Shown piece after piece: positions 1 through 7,910 of a stretch of 64,000 nucleotides of DNA (positions are counted from its first letter, which is position 1; each line of letters starts with the position of its first letter). Under the pieces are notes generated by a model, which had not been told where the DNA came from, ran no database searches, and was given only the letters and a program-made list of their open reading frames with translations. The DNA lies in assembly GCA_022828135.1 (NCBI GenBank), contig JAJEJB010000040.1, positions 96,275-160,274 of the forward strand. The letters run 5' to 3'. This DNA comes from Acidimicrobiia bacterium (GTDB lineage: Bacteria; Actinomycetota; Acidimicrobiia; Acidimicrobiales; Aldehydirespiratoraceae). The position numbers and the translations under genes are program-made.

Positions 1-1
1 G

Positions 2-448
2 TCGATCATCGACGGCGGGCAGGTCTACTACCTCGACCAGACCGAGTCCTCCTCCAACATTCAGGTGCGGGACTGGACCGGCGAGCACGCCCCGCTGCAC
101 GCCGTGCCCTCGGGCCTGGTGATCCTCGCCCACCAGCGCCCCGACTTCATCAACCGGTACCTGGCCTCGCCGCTAGTGCAGTGCACGCCTTGGACCATGA
201 CCGACCCCGGCGAGCTCCGGGACCGCCTCGAGCAGATCCGCAGCATCGGGTACGCCTGGGTGTACGAGGAGTTCGCCGAGGAACTCAACTCCGTGGCCGC
301 CCCCATTTTTGAGAGCGGGGGACACGTGGAGGCCGCCCTGCACGTCCATGGGCCGGCGTACCGGTTCCCGAACCCCGACGACACCCACGACCTCGGCATG
401 GCGGTGATCGAGGCGGCCGGCCGCCTCTCGATGCAACTATCGGACTGA
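2..448 (+). CDS. IclR-family transcriptional regulator, C-terminal part (5' end outside window)
   Basis: The reading frame is open from the first bases of the window and ends at 448, so only about 148 C-terminal residues are present. The segment looks like the effector-binding (GAF-like) domain of IclR regulators: it opens with the strand pattern IIDGGQVYYLDQ, followed by the LHAVPSGLVILAH region and the typical ending in which a helix rich in Ala/Gly (DLGMAVIEAAGRLS) closes the domain. The DNA-binding winged helix would lie upstream. IclR proteins usually control catabolic genes and act as ligand-sensing repressors or activators. The target cannot be told from here; proS downstream is on the other strand. 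Family assignment is by pattern, without a search. Confidence 0.75.
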   Translation, partial: SIIDGGQVYYLDQTESSSNIQVRDWTGEHAPLHAVPSGLVILAHQRPDFINRYLASPLVQCTPWTMTDPGELRDRLEQIRSIGYAWVYEEFAEELNSVAAPIFESGGHVEAALHVHGPAYRFPNPDDTHDLGMAVIEAAGRLSMQLSD

Positions 449-453
449 GATCC

Positions 454-483
454 GGGCGCCTCGGGATCGGGCGCCTCGGGATC
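454..483. repeat. Perfect tandem 15-mer, two copies, overlapping the proS stop
   Basis: GGGCGCCTCGGGATC occurs twice back to back (454-468 and 469-483), then a diverged third start (AGGCGCTGG). It sits between the convergent ends of the IclR gene and proS and includes the proS stop codon. It most likely arose by slippage. No hairpin followed by a T-run is visible, so I do not call it a terminator. Confidence 0.6.
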
Positions 484-2191
484 AGGCGCTGGCCAACCGC
501 TCGGCCACCTGGCTCGCGGCATCCCCGATCCCGACCCGCTGCGTGTCGCCCGTGGCCCGCTCGGTGAGTTCGACCTCACCGTCGGCTACCGCCCGGCCCG
601 CCGTGATCCGCCACGGGATGCCGACCAGTTCCGCGTCGGCGAACTTCACGCCGGCCCGGGCGTCGCGGTCGTCCAGCAGCACCTCCACGCCCTGCCCCTG
701 GAGCTCGCCGTACAGCCGCTCGGCCGCGGCCACCGCCGCGTCGTCGCGCATGCTGGCCACCGTGATCACCGTCCCGTACGGCGCCACCGCCACCGGCCAG
801 ACGAGGCCCCGGTCGTCGTGGTGCACCTCGGCCACCGCGGCCATGGCCCGGCCGATGCCGATGCCGTAGGAGCCCATGGTGATGGTGCGCTCCTCCCCGT
901 CGGCGTCCAGCACGGTGGCGCCCATGGCCTCGCTGTAGCGGCGGCCCAGCTTGAAGATGTGGCCGGTCTCGATGCAGCGGACCACCTCCAGGGGCCGGCC
1001 GCAGTTCACGCACGGCTCCCCGGCCGACACCTCCCGCAGGTCGAGCCACTCGTCCACCGCGATGTCCCGGTCGACGTCCACACCGGAGTAGTGCCAGTCG
1101 TCCTCGTTGGCGCCGGTGGCCAGGTTCCGCCGCCCCCGCAAGGCATGGTCGGCCACGATTCGCAGGTCCTTGTCCTGAACCCCTACCGCGCCCAGCGAGC
1201 CCGGATGGGCACCCATGCGCTCGAGTGTCTCGGCAGCCTCGGCCGGGCGGATGTCGGCGGCCCGGGTGCCGTCGGCCAGCTTCTGGAGGTTGAGCTGATG
1301 GTCACCCCGCACCAGGGCCAGCGTCATCGCCCCGTCGAGCACCATGACCATGGTCTTTATCTGGCGGTGGGCGGGCGCTCCGCCCTCGACCGTCTCCAGA
1401 GCGGCGATGGTGCGAACGCCCGGGGTCGGGAAACGCAGAAGATCGGCACTGGTGTCGCCGTCGTCGACCGGCGCCAGCGTCGAGGTGGCCCTCTCGACGT
1501 TGGCCGCGTAGTCGCAGCCCGCGCAGCGGGCTATGTCGTCCTCACCGGCGGGGGAGGGCACCATGAACTCGACCGACCCGGTGCCGCCCATCATGCCCGA
1601 CGATGCCTGCACCGCGATCGCGTCGAGCGAGAGCCGCTGGAAGGTCCGGGTGTAGGCCTCCCGATGTGTCTCGAAGGCGTGGTCCAGCCCGGCGTCGTCG
1701 AGGTCGAAGGAGTAGCTGTCCTTCATGGCGAACTCCCGCACCCGCAGCAGGCCCGACTTGGGCCGGGGCTCGTCGCGGAACTTCCACTGGATCTGGTACC
1801 AGATCTGGGGCAGCGACCGGTACGACGCGATCTCCCTCGCGATCTCGCTGAACACCTCTTCGTGGGTCATGCCCAGCGCCAGGTCGGCCTCCTTGCGGTC
1901 CTGGAGCCGGAACATCTCGGGGCCGACCGAGTCCCAGCGCCCCGAGCGCTGCCAGATCGACGCCGGGTGCATGGCCGGCAGCAGGAACTCCTGGGCGCCT
2001 ATCTCCTCCATGCCCCGGCGAACGATGTTCTCGACCTTGTCGTGCACCCGCAGCCCCAGTGGCAGCAGCGAGTAGTGGCCCGCGTGGAGCTGGCGTATGA
2101 ACCCGCCGCGCACCAGCAGCTTGTGGCTGGCCGCCTCGGCGTCGGCGGGAGCGTCGCGCAGCGTCGGGATGAACAGCTTCGACCATCTCAT
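482..2191 (-). CDS. proS: Prolyl-tRNA synthetase
   Basis: This cytosolic class II aminoacyl-tRNA synthetase charges tRNA-Pro with proline. The 569-residue length and layout fit the bacterial-type enzyme: N-terminal catalytic region with the GMTHEEVF stretch and motif 2 (RDEPRPKSGLLRVREF, MKDSYSFD), then an inserted editing domain of roughly 150 residues that hydrolyses Ala-tRNA-Pro, then motif 3 (GSYGIGIGRAMAA) and the C-terminal anticodon-binding domain. The reading frame extends 24 codons further upstream, but ATG at 2191 gives MRWSKLFIPTLRDAPADAE, the usual family start. It stands alone, convergent with the IclR gene and divergent from the BKACE gene. Confidence 0.97.
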   Translation of the reverse strand: MRWSKLFIPTLRDAPADAEAASHKLLVRGGFIRQLHAGHYSLLPLGLRVHDKVENIVRRGMEEIGAQEFLLPAMHPASIWQRSGRWDSVGPEMFRLQDRKEADLALGMTHEEVFSEIAREIASYRSLPQIWYQIQWKFRDEPRPKSGLLRVREFAMKDSYSFDLDDAGLDHAFETHREAYTRTFQRLSLDAIAVQASSGMMGGTGSVEFMVPSPAGEDDIARCAGCDYAANVERATSTLAPVDDGDTSADLLRFPTPGVRTIAALETVEGGAPAHRQIKTMVMVLDGAMTLALVRGDHQLNLQKLADGTRAADIRPAEAAETLERMGAHPGSLGAVGVQDKDLRIVADHALRGRRNLATGANEDDWHYSGVDVDRDIAVDEWLDLREVSAGEPCVNCGRPLEVVRCIETGHIFKLGRRYSEAMGATVLDADGEERTITMGSYGIGIGRAMAAVAEVHHDDRGLVWPVAVAPYGTVITVASMRDDAAVAAAERLYGELQGQGVEVLLDDRDARAGVKFADAELVGIPWRITAGRAVADGEVELTERATGDTQRVGIGDAASQVAERLASA

Positions 2192-2282
2192 GGCTCCGTC
2201 ACCGTATCGGTATCCCGGGCGGTTGTCCGTGCCCGCAAGAGGCCGAGCGGGTAGGCGAGCCAATCCGGTTCATACGGGGGAG

Positions 2283-2332
2283 GCCGTGGCCCGAGCGGCC
2301 CGTGAGCGCAGCGAACAAGAGCGGGAAACACC
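2283..2332 (+). repeat. 50-bp dispersed repeat, copy A
   Basis: A 50-base stretch here is identical, base for base, to 28571-28620, 26 kb away. Both copies lie in the same orientation just upstream of an operon gene. Both are in an open frame reading VARAARERSEQERETP. Here a GTG at 2286 would start a 48-residue ORF that ends (TGA 2430-2432) overlapping the ATG of the next gene. Whether this is a mobile repeat, an RNA element or a leader peptide is unknown; perfect identity argues for recent copying. Confidence 0.85.
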
Positions 2333-2396
2333 CCGCCCCGACGCGGCGGGCTTGCACCTACCCGCGCACGCCCGTAAGCCCCCTACCGGAGGCAGT

Positions 2397-2415
2397 CCGC
2401 GCCTACCGGGCGCGG
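2397..2415 (+). promoter_or_regulatory. 5' leader hairpin before the BKACE gene
   Basis: CCGCGCC pairs with GGCGCGG over 7 bp around the loop TACCG, ending about 10 bases before the ATG at 2426. A competing pairing is possible between CCCTACCG (2381-2388) and CGGTAGGG (2413-2420), which shares bases with the first hairpin and covers the purine-rich stretch that would serve as ribosome binding site. Mutually exclusive pairings are what an attenuator or translational switch would show, but in such GC-rich DNA they can also be chance. Confidence 0.35.
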
Positions 2416-2425
2416 TAGGGTTGGG

Positions 2426-3310
2426 ATGGTGAACCGCAACCCGATTATCACCTGCGCGGTGACCGGTGCGGGCGACACCGCCGGCAAGCATCCCGACCTG
2501 CCGATAACGCCCTCTCAGATCGCGACGGCTGCGCTGGAGGCGGCCGATGCTGGTGCGGCCATCGTGCACATCCACGTGCGCGATCCCTCCACCGGCAAGG
2601 GCGCCCGCGATGTGGATCTGTACCGCCAGGTGCTCGAGCAGGTGAGGGCGGCCAACGGTGACGTGATCATCAACACCACTGCGGGCATGGGCGGTGACCT
2701 GCTTATCGGCGATCCCGACCCGTTCGATTTCGGGCCCGACGGCACCGACCTGGTGAGCGGCCTGGAGCGCCTCGCCCACGTGGAGGCCCTCAAGCCCGAC
2801 ATGTGCAGCATCGACTGCGGCAGCCTGAACTTCGGCGAGGGCCACCAGGTGTACGTGAGCACCCCGAACATGATCCGCGACATGGCCAAGCGGGTCCGGG
2901 AGCTCGGAGTCAAGCCCGAGCTGGAGATCTTCGACACCGGTCACCTGTGGCTCGCCAACACGCTGGTGGACGAGGGCCTGATCGCCGATCCGCCGTGGGT
3001 CCAGCTGTGCACCGGCATCCCCTACGGCACGCCCACCGACGTGGGCCTGCTGGCCGCGCTGGTTCGCCTGCTGCCGGCCGGCGCCGAGTTCACCAGCTTC
3101 GCCCTGTCGGCCAGCCAGATCCCCTGGGTGGCCCAGTCCATGCTGCTCGGCGGGCACATCAGGGTGGGTTTGGAGGACAACCTGTACCTTGCTCGGGGCG
3201 TGTTCGCGTCGAACGCGGACCTGGTGCACCGGGCCCGTGAGGTAGCGGAGGCACTGGGGGGCAGAATCCAGTCTCCGGATCAGGCCCGTGAGACTCTGTC
3301 ACTGGGCTGA
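2426..3310 (+). CDS. BKACE-family enzyme (beta-keto acid cleavage enzyme, DUF849)
   Basis: The 294-residue protein is a TIM-barrel zinc enzyme of the 3-keto-5-aminohexanoate cleavage family. Members condense a beta-keto acid with acetyl-CoA and give a CoA ester plus acetoacetate. Visible hallmarks are the start NPIITCAVTGAG, the zinc-binding HIHVRD at about residues 48-53, the INTTAGMG segment and the DNLYLARG ending region. The substrate pocket residues cannot be read reliably, so the substrate (amino-ketohexanoate, dehydrocarnitine, beta-keto glutarate or others) is open. The start is ATG 2426, with a GTG one codon later. It is the first gene of a co-directional run leading into the formate dehydrogenase genes, 45 bp upstream of the next start. 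Confidence 0.88.
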   Translation: MVNRNPIITCAVTGAGDTAGKHPDLPITPSQIATAALEAADAGAAIVHIHVRDPSTGKGARDVDLYRQVLEQVRAANGDVIINTTAGMGGDLLIGDPDPFDFGPDGTDLVSGLERLAHVEALKPDMCSIDCGSLNFGEGHQVYVSTPNMIRDMAKRVRELGVKPELEIFDTGHLWLANTLVDEGLIADPPWVQLCTGIPYGTPTDVGLLAALVRLLPAGAEFTSFALSASQIPWVAQSMLLGGHIRVGLEDNLYLARGVFASNADLVHRAREVAEALGGRIQSPDQARETLSLG

Positions 3311-3354
3311 CGCGTAGGGCTGTGCTGAGGGAACAGCAAGGAGAGAAGGGGCAA

Positions 3355-5283
3355 ATGGGCGGACGATCACGCGACAAGCGGCTGCCGCGGCTGACCACTC
3401 CGATGGTGCGCGACAACGGGAGGCTGCGACCAGCCTCCTGGGACGAGGCCCTCGACCGGGCCGTCGACGGCTTCCGGGCCGTGCTCGACCGCTGCGGACC
3501 CGACGGCTTCGGCATGTTCAGCTGCTCGAAGGCGACCAACGAGATGAACTACGCCGCCCAGAGGTTCATCCGCACGGCGATCGGGTCGAACAACATCGAC
3601 TCCTGCAACCGAACTTGACACGCTCCCTCCGTCGTCGGTCTGGCGACAGTGTTCGGAGCGGGAGGCGGGACCTCGTCGTACGCCGAGGTCGAGCAGGCTG
3701 ACGTCATCCTGCTGTGGGGCTCCAACGCCCGTGAAGCCCACCCGATCTTCTTCCACCACGTCCTCAAGGGCCTCCGCAACGGCGCCCGGATGTACGCCAT
3801 CGACCCCCGGCGCACGTCCTCGGCCAAGTTCGCCGACCGCTGGCTGGGACTGTCGGTCGGTACCGACATCGCGCTGGCCAACGCAATGGGGCGCGAGATC
3901 ATCCACGCCGGGTTGCACGATCCCGACTTCATCGCCCACTCCACCCAGGGCTTCGAGGCCTACTCGGCCCATGTCGAGTCGTGCACCCTCGACTGGGCGG
4001 CCGAACAGACCGGAGTGCCGGCCGAGGCCATCCGGGAGATGGCCCACGCCTACGCCACCGCGCCCAAGGCCCAGATCCTCTGGACCCTGGGCATCACCGA
4101 GCACCACAACGCGGTCGACAACGTGGTGTCGCTCTGCAACCTGGCCCTGCTCACCGGACATGTGGGCCGGTGGGGCTCGGGTCTGTGCCCCCTCCGGGGC
4201 CAGAACAACGTGCAGGGCGGCGGCGACATGGGCGCCATTCCCAACAAGTTCCCCGGCTTCCAGGATGTGGCCGACGACGAGGTGCGAGCCAAGTTCGAGG
4301 CCGCCTACGGCACCGAGCTCAACGGCGTGCCCGGAAAGCACTTGACGCTGATGTTCGAGGCCATGGAGGCCGGCGAGCTGCGGGCCTGCTACGTGATCGG
4401 CGAGAACCCGGCCGACTCCGAGGCCGACGTGGAGCACGCCCGCAAGCTGCTGGCCGGACTCGACATCCTGGTGGTGCAGGACATATTCATGACCCGCACC
4501 GCGGAGATGGCCGACGTGGTGCTGCCGGCCTCGGTGGCGTGGGCCGAGTCGGAGGGCACGGTCACCTCCAGCGAGCGGCGGGTGCAGCGGGTCCGCCCTG
4601 CGGTGCCGCCCCCCGGCCAGGCCCGCCACGACATCGACATCATCGGCGAACTCGCCCGCCGCCTCGGCGTTGACTGGGGCCACCCCAGCTCCCAGGAGCT
4701 GTGGGACGAGATGCGGTCGCTGTCGCCGATGCACGCCGGCATGTCCTGGGAGCGCTTGGAGGAGTCCGGCGGGATCCAGTGGCCCTGCGGCAGCGAGGAC
4801 GACCCGGGCTCGGAGTTCCTCCATGGCTGGCTGCGGGCCGATGACCTGGAGGGCCGGGATCCGGCGCCGTTCAGCATCACCCACCACGCCCCGCCCAAGG
4901 AGCAGCTCAGCGACGAGTTCCCGCTGCGGCTCACCACCGGCCGTGCGCTCGACTCCTACAACACCGGCGTCCAGTCGGGCGGTTACGCCTCCCCGATCCG
5001 CTACGGCGACGCCCTCGACGTCAACCCGGCCGACGCAGCCCAGCTTGGTATCACCGACGGCGAGAGGGTGCTGGTGAGCTCGCCTCGCGGCTCGGTGGAG
5101 ATGGACGTGCGCCTCCAGCCCGACATCCCGACGGGCCTTACGTTCACGACGTTCCATTTCCCTGAGTTGGTGGACGCCAACGTGCTGACCAACGACGAGT
5201 GGGACCCGCGCTCGGGTACGGCAGAATTCAAGGCGGCCGCCATCCGCATCTCCAAGCTCCAACCGGAATCTGCTCCCGCGTAG
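3355..5283 (+). CDS. Formate dehydrogenase catalytic subunit with selenocysteine (UGA recoded at 3616-3618)
   Basis: The gene looks interrupted by TGA at 3616, but the protein reads through in the same frame: before it SNNIDSCNRT, after it HAPSVVGLATVFGAGG. In formate dehydrogenases the residue between these blocks is selenocysteine (or Cys), the molybdenum/tungsten ligand, followed by the catalytic His. So this is Sec88 of a 642-residue selenoprotein, not a pseudogene. The rest is a full molybdopterin oxidoreductase body and C-terminal Mo-cofactor dinucleotide-binding domain (PLRLTTGRALDSYNTGVQ). The N-terminal [4Fe-4S] part is missing here and is encoded separately at 7050-7910. ATG 3355 has an AAGGAGAGAAGG ribosome site; GTG 3322 is less likely. 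The downstream neighbours encode the NADH-side subunits, so the expected reaction is formate plus NAD+ to CO2 plus NADH. Confidence 0.93.
3616..3665 (+). promoter_or_regulatory. Bacterial SECIS element (selenocysteine insertion signal)
   Basis: The element directly follows the recoded TGA. Counting T of TGA as 1, positions 18-21 (CGTC) pair with 27-30 (GGCG, one G-U) around the apical loop GGTCT (22-26). T at 17 and GGTCTG at 22-27 occupy the same positions as in E. coli fdhF, where the bulged U17 and the loop G-G-U are read by SelB. Outer pairing is available between CTCCC (8-12) and GGGAG (45-49) and between CCG (14-16) and CGG (39-41). The comparison with fdhF is from memory of that well-studied element. 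Confidence 0.88.
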
Positions 5284-5286
5284 AGA

Positions 5287-7053
5287 ATGACTGACATCTA
5301 CCTGGGCGCGGACCGCGCCACTGATGCCGAGGCCGCCGCGGTCGATGCCGCGCTGCGCGCCAGGGGAGTGGACCCGGTGGTGCGTCCCGAGACCGAGAGG
5401 CTGTACACCTCCGGCACGGCCCGGCGCCGTGAGCGCCGCCACTTCCTACTGCCAGCGCTGCACGCTCTTCAGAACGAGGCCGGCTGGATCAGCCCGGGCG
5501 GGATCAACTATGTGGCCGAGGTGCTGGACGTGCCCCCGGCTGAGGCGTTCGGGGTGGCCACGTTCTATGACCTTTTCCGCACCGAGTCGCCCGACCACGA
5601 CGGCGACACCTTCCACGTGTGCGTCGACGCGGCCTGCCAGATCGCGGGATACGACGACCTGGCCGCCTCGGTGCGGGCGGCGGGCGGCCATGTGCACCTG
5701 GGGCCCTGCTTGGGCCAGTGCGAGCGCGCTCCCGCCTTGTTCGTGCAGGGGTCCGGCGGCCGGCCCGACTATGTGCCCGCCGACGACGAGCCCTTCGAAC
5801 TGCCCCAGGCCGGCGAGGAGTCGCTGCGCCTGCTGCGTCGCATCGGCGTGGCCGACCCCGAGTCGCTGGAGTCCTACCTCGCCCACGGCGGTTACGAGGC
5901 GCTGGGCCGGGCCGGGGAGATGGGCGCCGAGGCGGTCATGGCAGCGGTGGCTGACTCGGGCCTGTCGGGACGGGGCGGAGCGGCCTTCCCCACCGGGGTG
6001 AAATGGCGGGCCGTGGCCGCCGAGACCGGGCGGCCCAAGCACGTGGTGGCCAACTGCGACGAGTCCGAGCCCGGCACGTTCAAGGACCGCATCGTCATGG
6101 AGCAAGACCCGTTCGCGGTGATCGAGACCATGACCATCGCGGGGCTGGCCACCGGCGCGGCCAACGGCTGGATCTACATCCGCGGTGAGTACCCGCTGGC
6201 CACGGGCCGACTTCAGGGAGCCATCGACGCGGCCCGGGCCGCGGGGCTGCTCGGCGAGGACGCGGCTGGCACCGGCCACGACTTCGATATCGCCATCTGG
6301 CGGGGGGCCGGCGCCTACATCTGCGGCGAGGAAACCGCCCTGTTCAACTCGCTCGAGGGGTTCCGGGGCGAGCCGCGCAACAAGCCGCCGTTCCCCACCA
6401 CCCACGGCCTGTTCGGCGAGCCGACGGCCATCAACAACCCCGAGACCTTGCTGAACGTCCTCGACATCGTCACCGAGGGGCCTGACGCCTATCGCAGCCG
6501 GGGGACCGAACGGTCGCCGGGCACCAAGTTGCTGTGTCTGTCGGGCAAGGTCGGGCGCCCGGGTCTCTACGAGGTGCCGTTCGGCACGACGCTGGGCGAC
6601 CTGCTGGAACTGGCGGGCGGCGTCGCCGGCAACGGCGAGTTGCAGGCGGTGCTGATGGGCGGCGCGGCCGGATCGTTCGTCGGTCCCGACTCGCTCGGAT
6701 TGCCGCTGACGCTGGAGGACACCCGGGCCGCGGGCACCACCCTCGGCTCGGGGGTGGTGATGGCCTTCGACACTTCGGACGACATGACCGACGTCGTGGT
6801 GCGCATCGCCGAGTTCTTCCGCAACGAGTCGTGCGGGCAGTGCGTGCCGTGCCGGGTGGGAGCGGTGCGCCAGCATGAGACGCTGGTTCAGATGCAGAGG
6901 CGAGGGTCGTTGTCGCCGGCCCGCCGGACCTTGATCGACGAGATGGCCGAGGTCATGGTGGACGCCTCCATCTGCGGCCTGGGCCACACTGCGGCGTCGG
7001 CGGTCCGCTCCGCCCTGGACCTCGGCCTGATAGCGTCGGCGCCCTCCCGATGA
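5287..7053 (+). CDS. NuoE-NuoF fusion, NADH-oxidoreductase subunit of formate dehydrogenase
   Basis: The 588-residue protein joins two units. Residues about 1-165 are NuoE/FdsG-like, with the [2Fe-2S] cysteines in CVDAACQIAG and GPCLGQCERAPAL. Residues about 180-588 are NuoF/FdsB-like: SGRGGAAFPTGVKW and GAGAYICGEETAL for FMN and NAD binding, and ESCGQCVPCRVG plus a later ICGLG cysteine for a [4Fe-4S] cluster. In soluble NAD-dependent formate dehydrogenases this module passes electrons between the Fe-S chain and NAD. Complex I is excluded as host because no nuo membrane genes are near. It starts 4 bases after the catalytic subunit stop and its TGA overlaps the ATG of the next gene, so the three are one transcript. 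Confidence 0.92.
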   Translation: MTDIYLGADRATDAEAAAVDAALRARGVDPVVRPETERLYTSGTARRRERRHFLLPALHALQNEAGWISPGGINYVAEVLDVPPAEAFGVATFYDLFRTESPDHDGDTFHVCVDAACQIAGYDDLAASVRAAGGHVHLGPCLGQCERAPALFVQGSGGRPDYVPADDEPFELPQAGEESLRLLRRIGVADPESLESYLAHGGYEALGRAGEMGAEAVMAAVADSGLSGRGGAAFPTGVKWRAVAAETGRPKHVVANCDESEPGTFKDRIVMEQDPFAVIETMTIAGLATGAANGWIYIRGEYPLATGRLQGAIDAARAAGLLGEDAAGTGHDFDIAIWRGAGAYICGEETALFNSLEGFRGEPRNKPPFPTTHGLFGEPTAINNPETLLNVLDIVTEGPDAYRSRGTERSPGTKLLCLSGKVGRPGLYEVPFGTTLGDLLELAGGVAGNGELQAVLMGGAAGSFVGPDSLGLPLTLEDTRAAGTTLGSGVVMAFDTSDDMTDVVVRIAEFFRNESCGQCVPCRVGAVRQHETLVQMQRRGSLSPARRTLIDEMAEVMVDASICGLGHTAASAVRSALDLGLIASAPSR

Positions 7054-7910
7054 CCGACACGACCATCACAGAGACAGCCGTCACGATCACCATCGACGGG
7101 CAGCCGGTCGAGGTGGCGGAGGGGTCCACCATCCACGCCGCCTGCGTCGAGGCCGGCATCGACACCCCCACGCTGTGCTGGGCCGAGAACCTGACCCCGG
7201 TCAACGTGTGCCGGGTGTGCGTGGTGGAGCTGGAGGGGTCCCGGGCCTTGGTGCCGTCGTGCTCCCGCCCGGCTGAAGAGGGGATGGTCGTGCAGACCGA
7301 CACCCCCCGGGTGCGCCACAGCCGCCGCATGGTCCTCGAGTTCCTTGGTTCCGGTGTGGACCTGAGCCAGGCCGACGACCTGCACCACTGGATGAAGGCC
7401 TACGGCGCCGACCCCGACCGCTACGGCGACGAGGACCATCCGGTCGAGCGTGTCGAGGAGCCGGTCAAGGTCCAGGACGAGCTCTACATCCGGGACTACT
7501 CCAAGTGCGTGCTGTGCTACAAGTGCGTGGAGGCCTGCGGCGACGACGCCCAGCACACTTTCGCCATCGCGGTGGCCGGCCGGGGCTTCGATGCCCGGAT
7601 CTCCACCGAGTTCGACGTGACCCTGCCCGACTCGGCCTGCGTCTACTGCGGCAACTGCGTGGGGGTGTGCCCCACCGGCGCCCTCCAGTTCAAGACCGAG
7701 TACGACCTGCGCGAGGTGGGGGAGTGGCGACCGGAGGACCAGACCGTCACCCGCACGGTGTGCTCCTACTGCGGCGTGGGCTGCAACCTCGACCTGCACG
7801 TGCAGGACGAGCGGATCGTGAAGGTCACCTCCCCCTCCGACCATTCGGTGACCAGCGGCCATCTCTGCATCAAGGGCCGCTTCGGCTGGCAGTACGTCCA
7901 CGGCGAGTGA
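7050..7910 (+). CDS. Formate dehydrogenase Fe-S subunit (detached N-terminal half of the alpha subunit)
   Basis: The 286 residues carry, in order: a [2Fe-2S] domain (CWAENLTP, VCRVC, VPSC), a two-cluster ferredoxin domain (CVLCYKCVEAC and CVYCGNCVGVCPTGAL), and the [4Fe-4S] domain that normally opens the catalytic chain (CSYCGVGCNLDL ending GHLCIKGRFGWQY). It stops where FdhA proteins continue into the molybdopterin body, and the separate protein at 3355 begins precisely at that point. Together the two make one complete alpha subunit. This part relays electrons from the Mo/W site to the NuoEF-like fusion. ATG 7050 overlaps the preceding stop (ATGA) and its own stop overlaps the next GTG. Confidence 0.9.
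   Translation: MTDTTITETAVTITIDGQPVEVAEGSTIHAACVEAGIDTPTLCWAENLTPVNVCRVCVVELEGSRALVPSCSRPAEEGMVVQTDTPRVRHSRRMVLEFLGSGVDLSQADDLHHWMKAYGADPDRYGDEDHPVERVEEPVKVQDELYIRDYSKCVLCYKCVEACGDDAQHTFAIAVAGRGFDARISTEFDVTLPDSACVYCGNCVGVCPTGALQFKTEYDLREVGEWRPEDQTVTRTVCSYCGVGCNLDLHVQDERIVKVTSPSDHSVTSGHLCIKGRFGWQYVHGE

Noticed and set aside
3616..3618. Nonsense mutation making the formate dehydrogenase gene a pseudogene
   Set aside because: The TGA is at the exact Sec/Cys ligand position, the frame is unbroken on both sides, a SECIS-like hairpin follows with fdhF spacing, and a tRNA-Sec gene is in the window.
3649..5283. Separate gene starting at GTG 3649
   Set aside because: It would cut the catalytic domain just after the active-site His and has no ribosome site; it is the continuation of the Sec-containing chain.
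5287..7910. Complex I (nuo) genes
   Set aside because: NuoE, NuoF and NuoG-like domains are present, but no membrane subunits are near and the genes are embedded with a formate dehydrogenase catalytic subunit.
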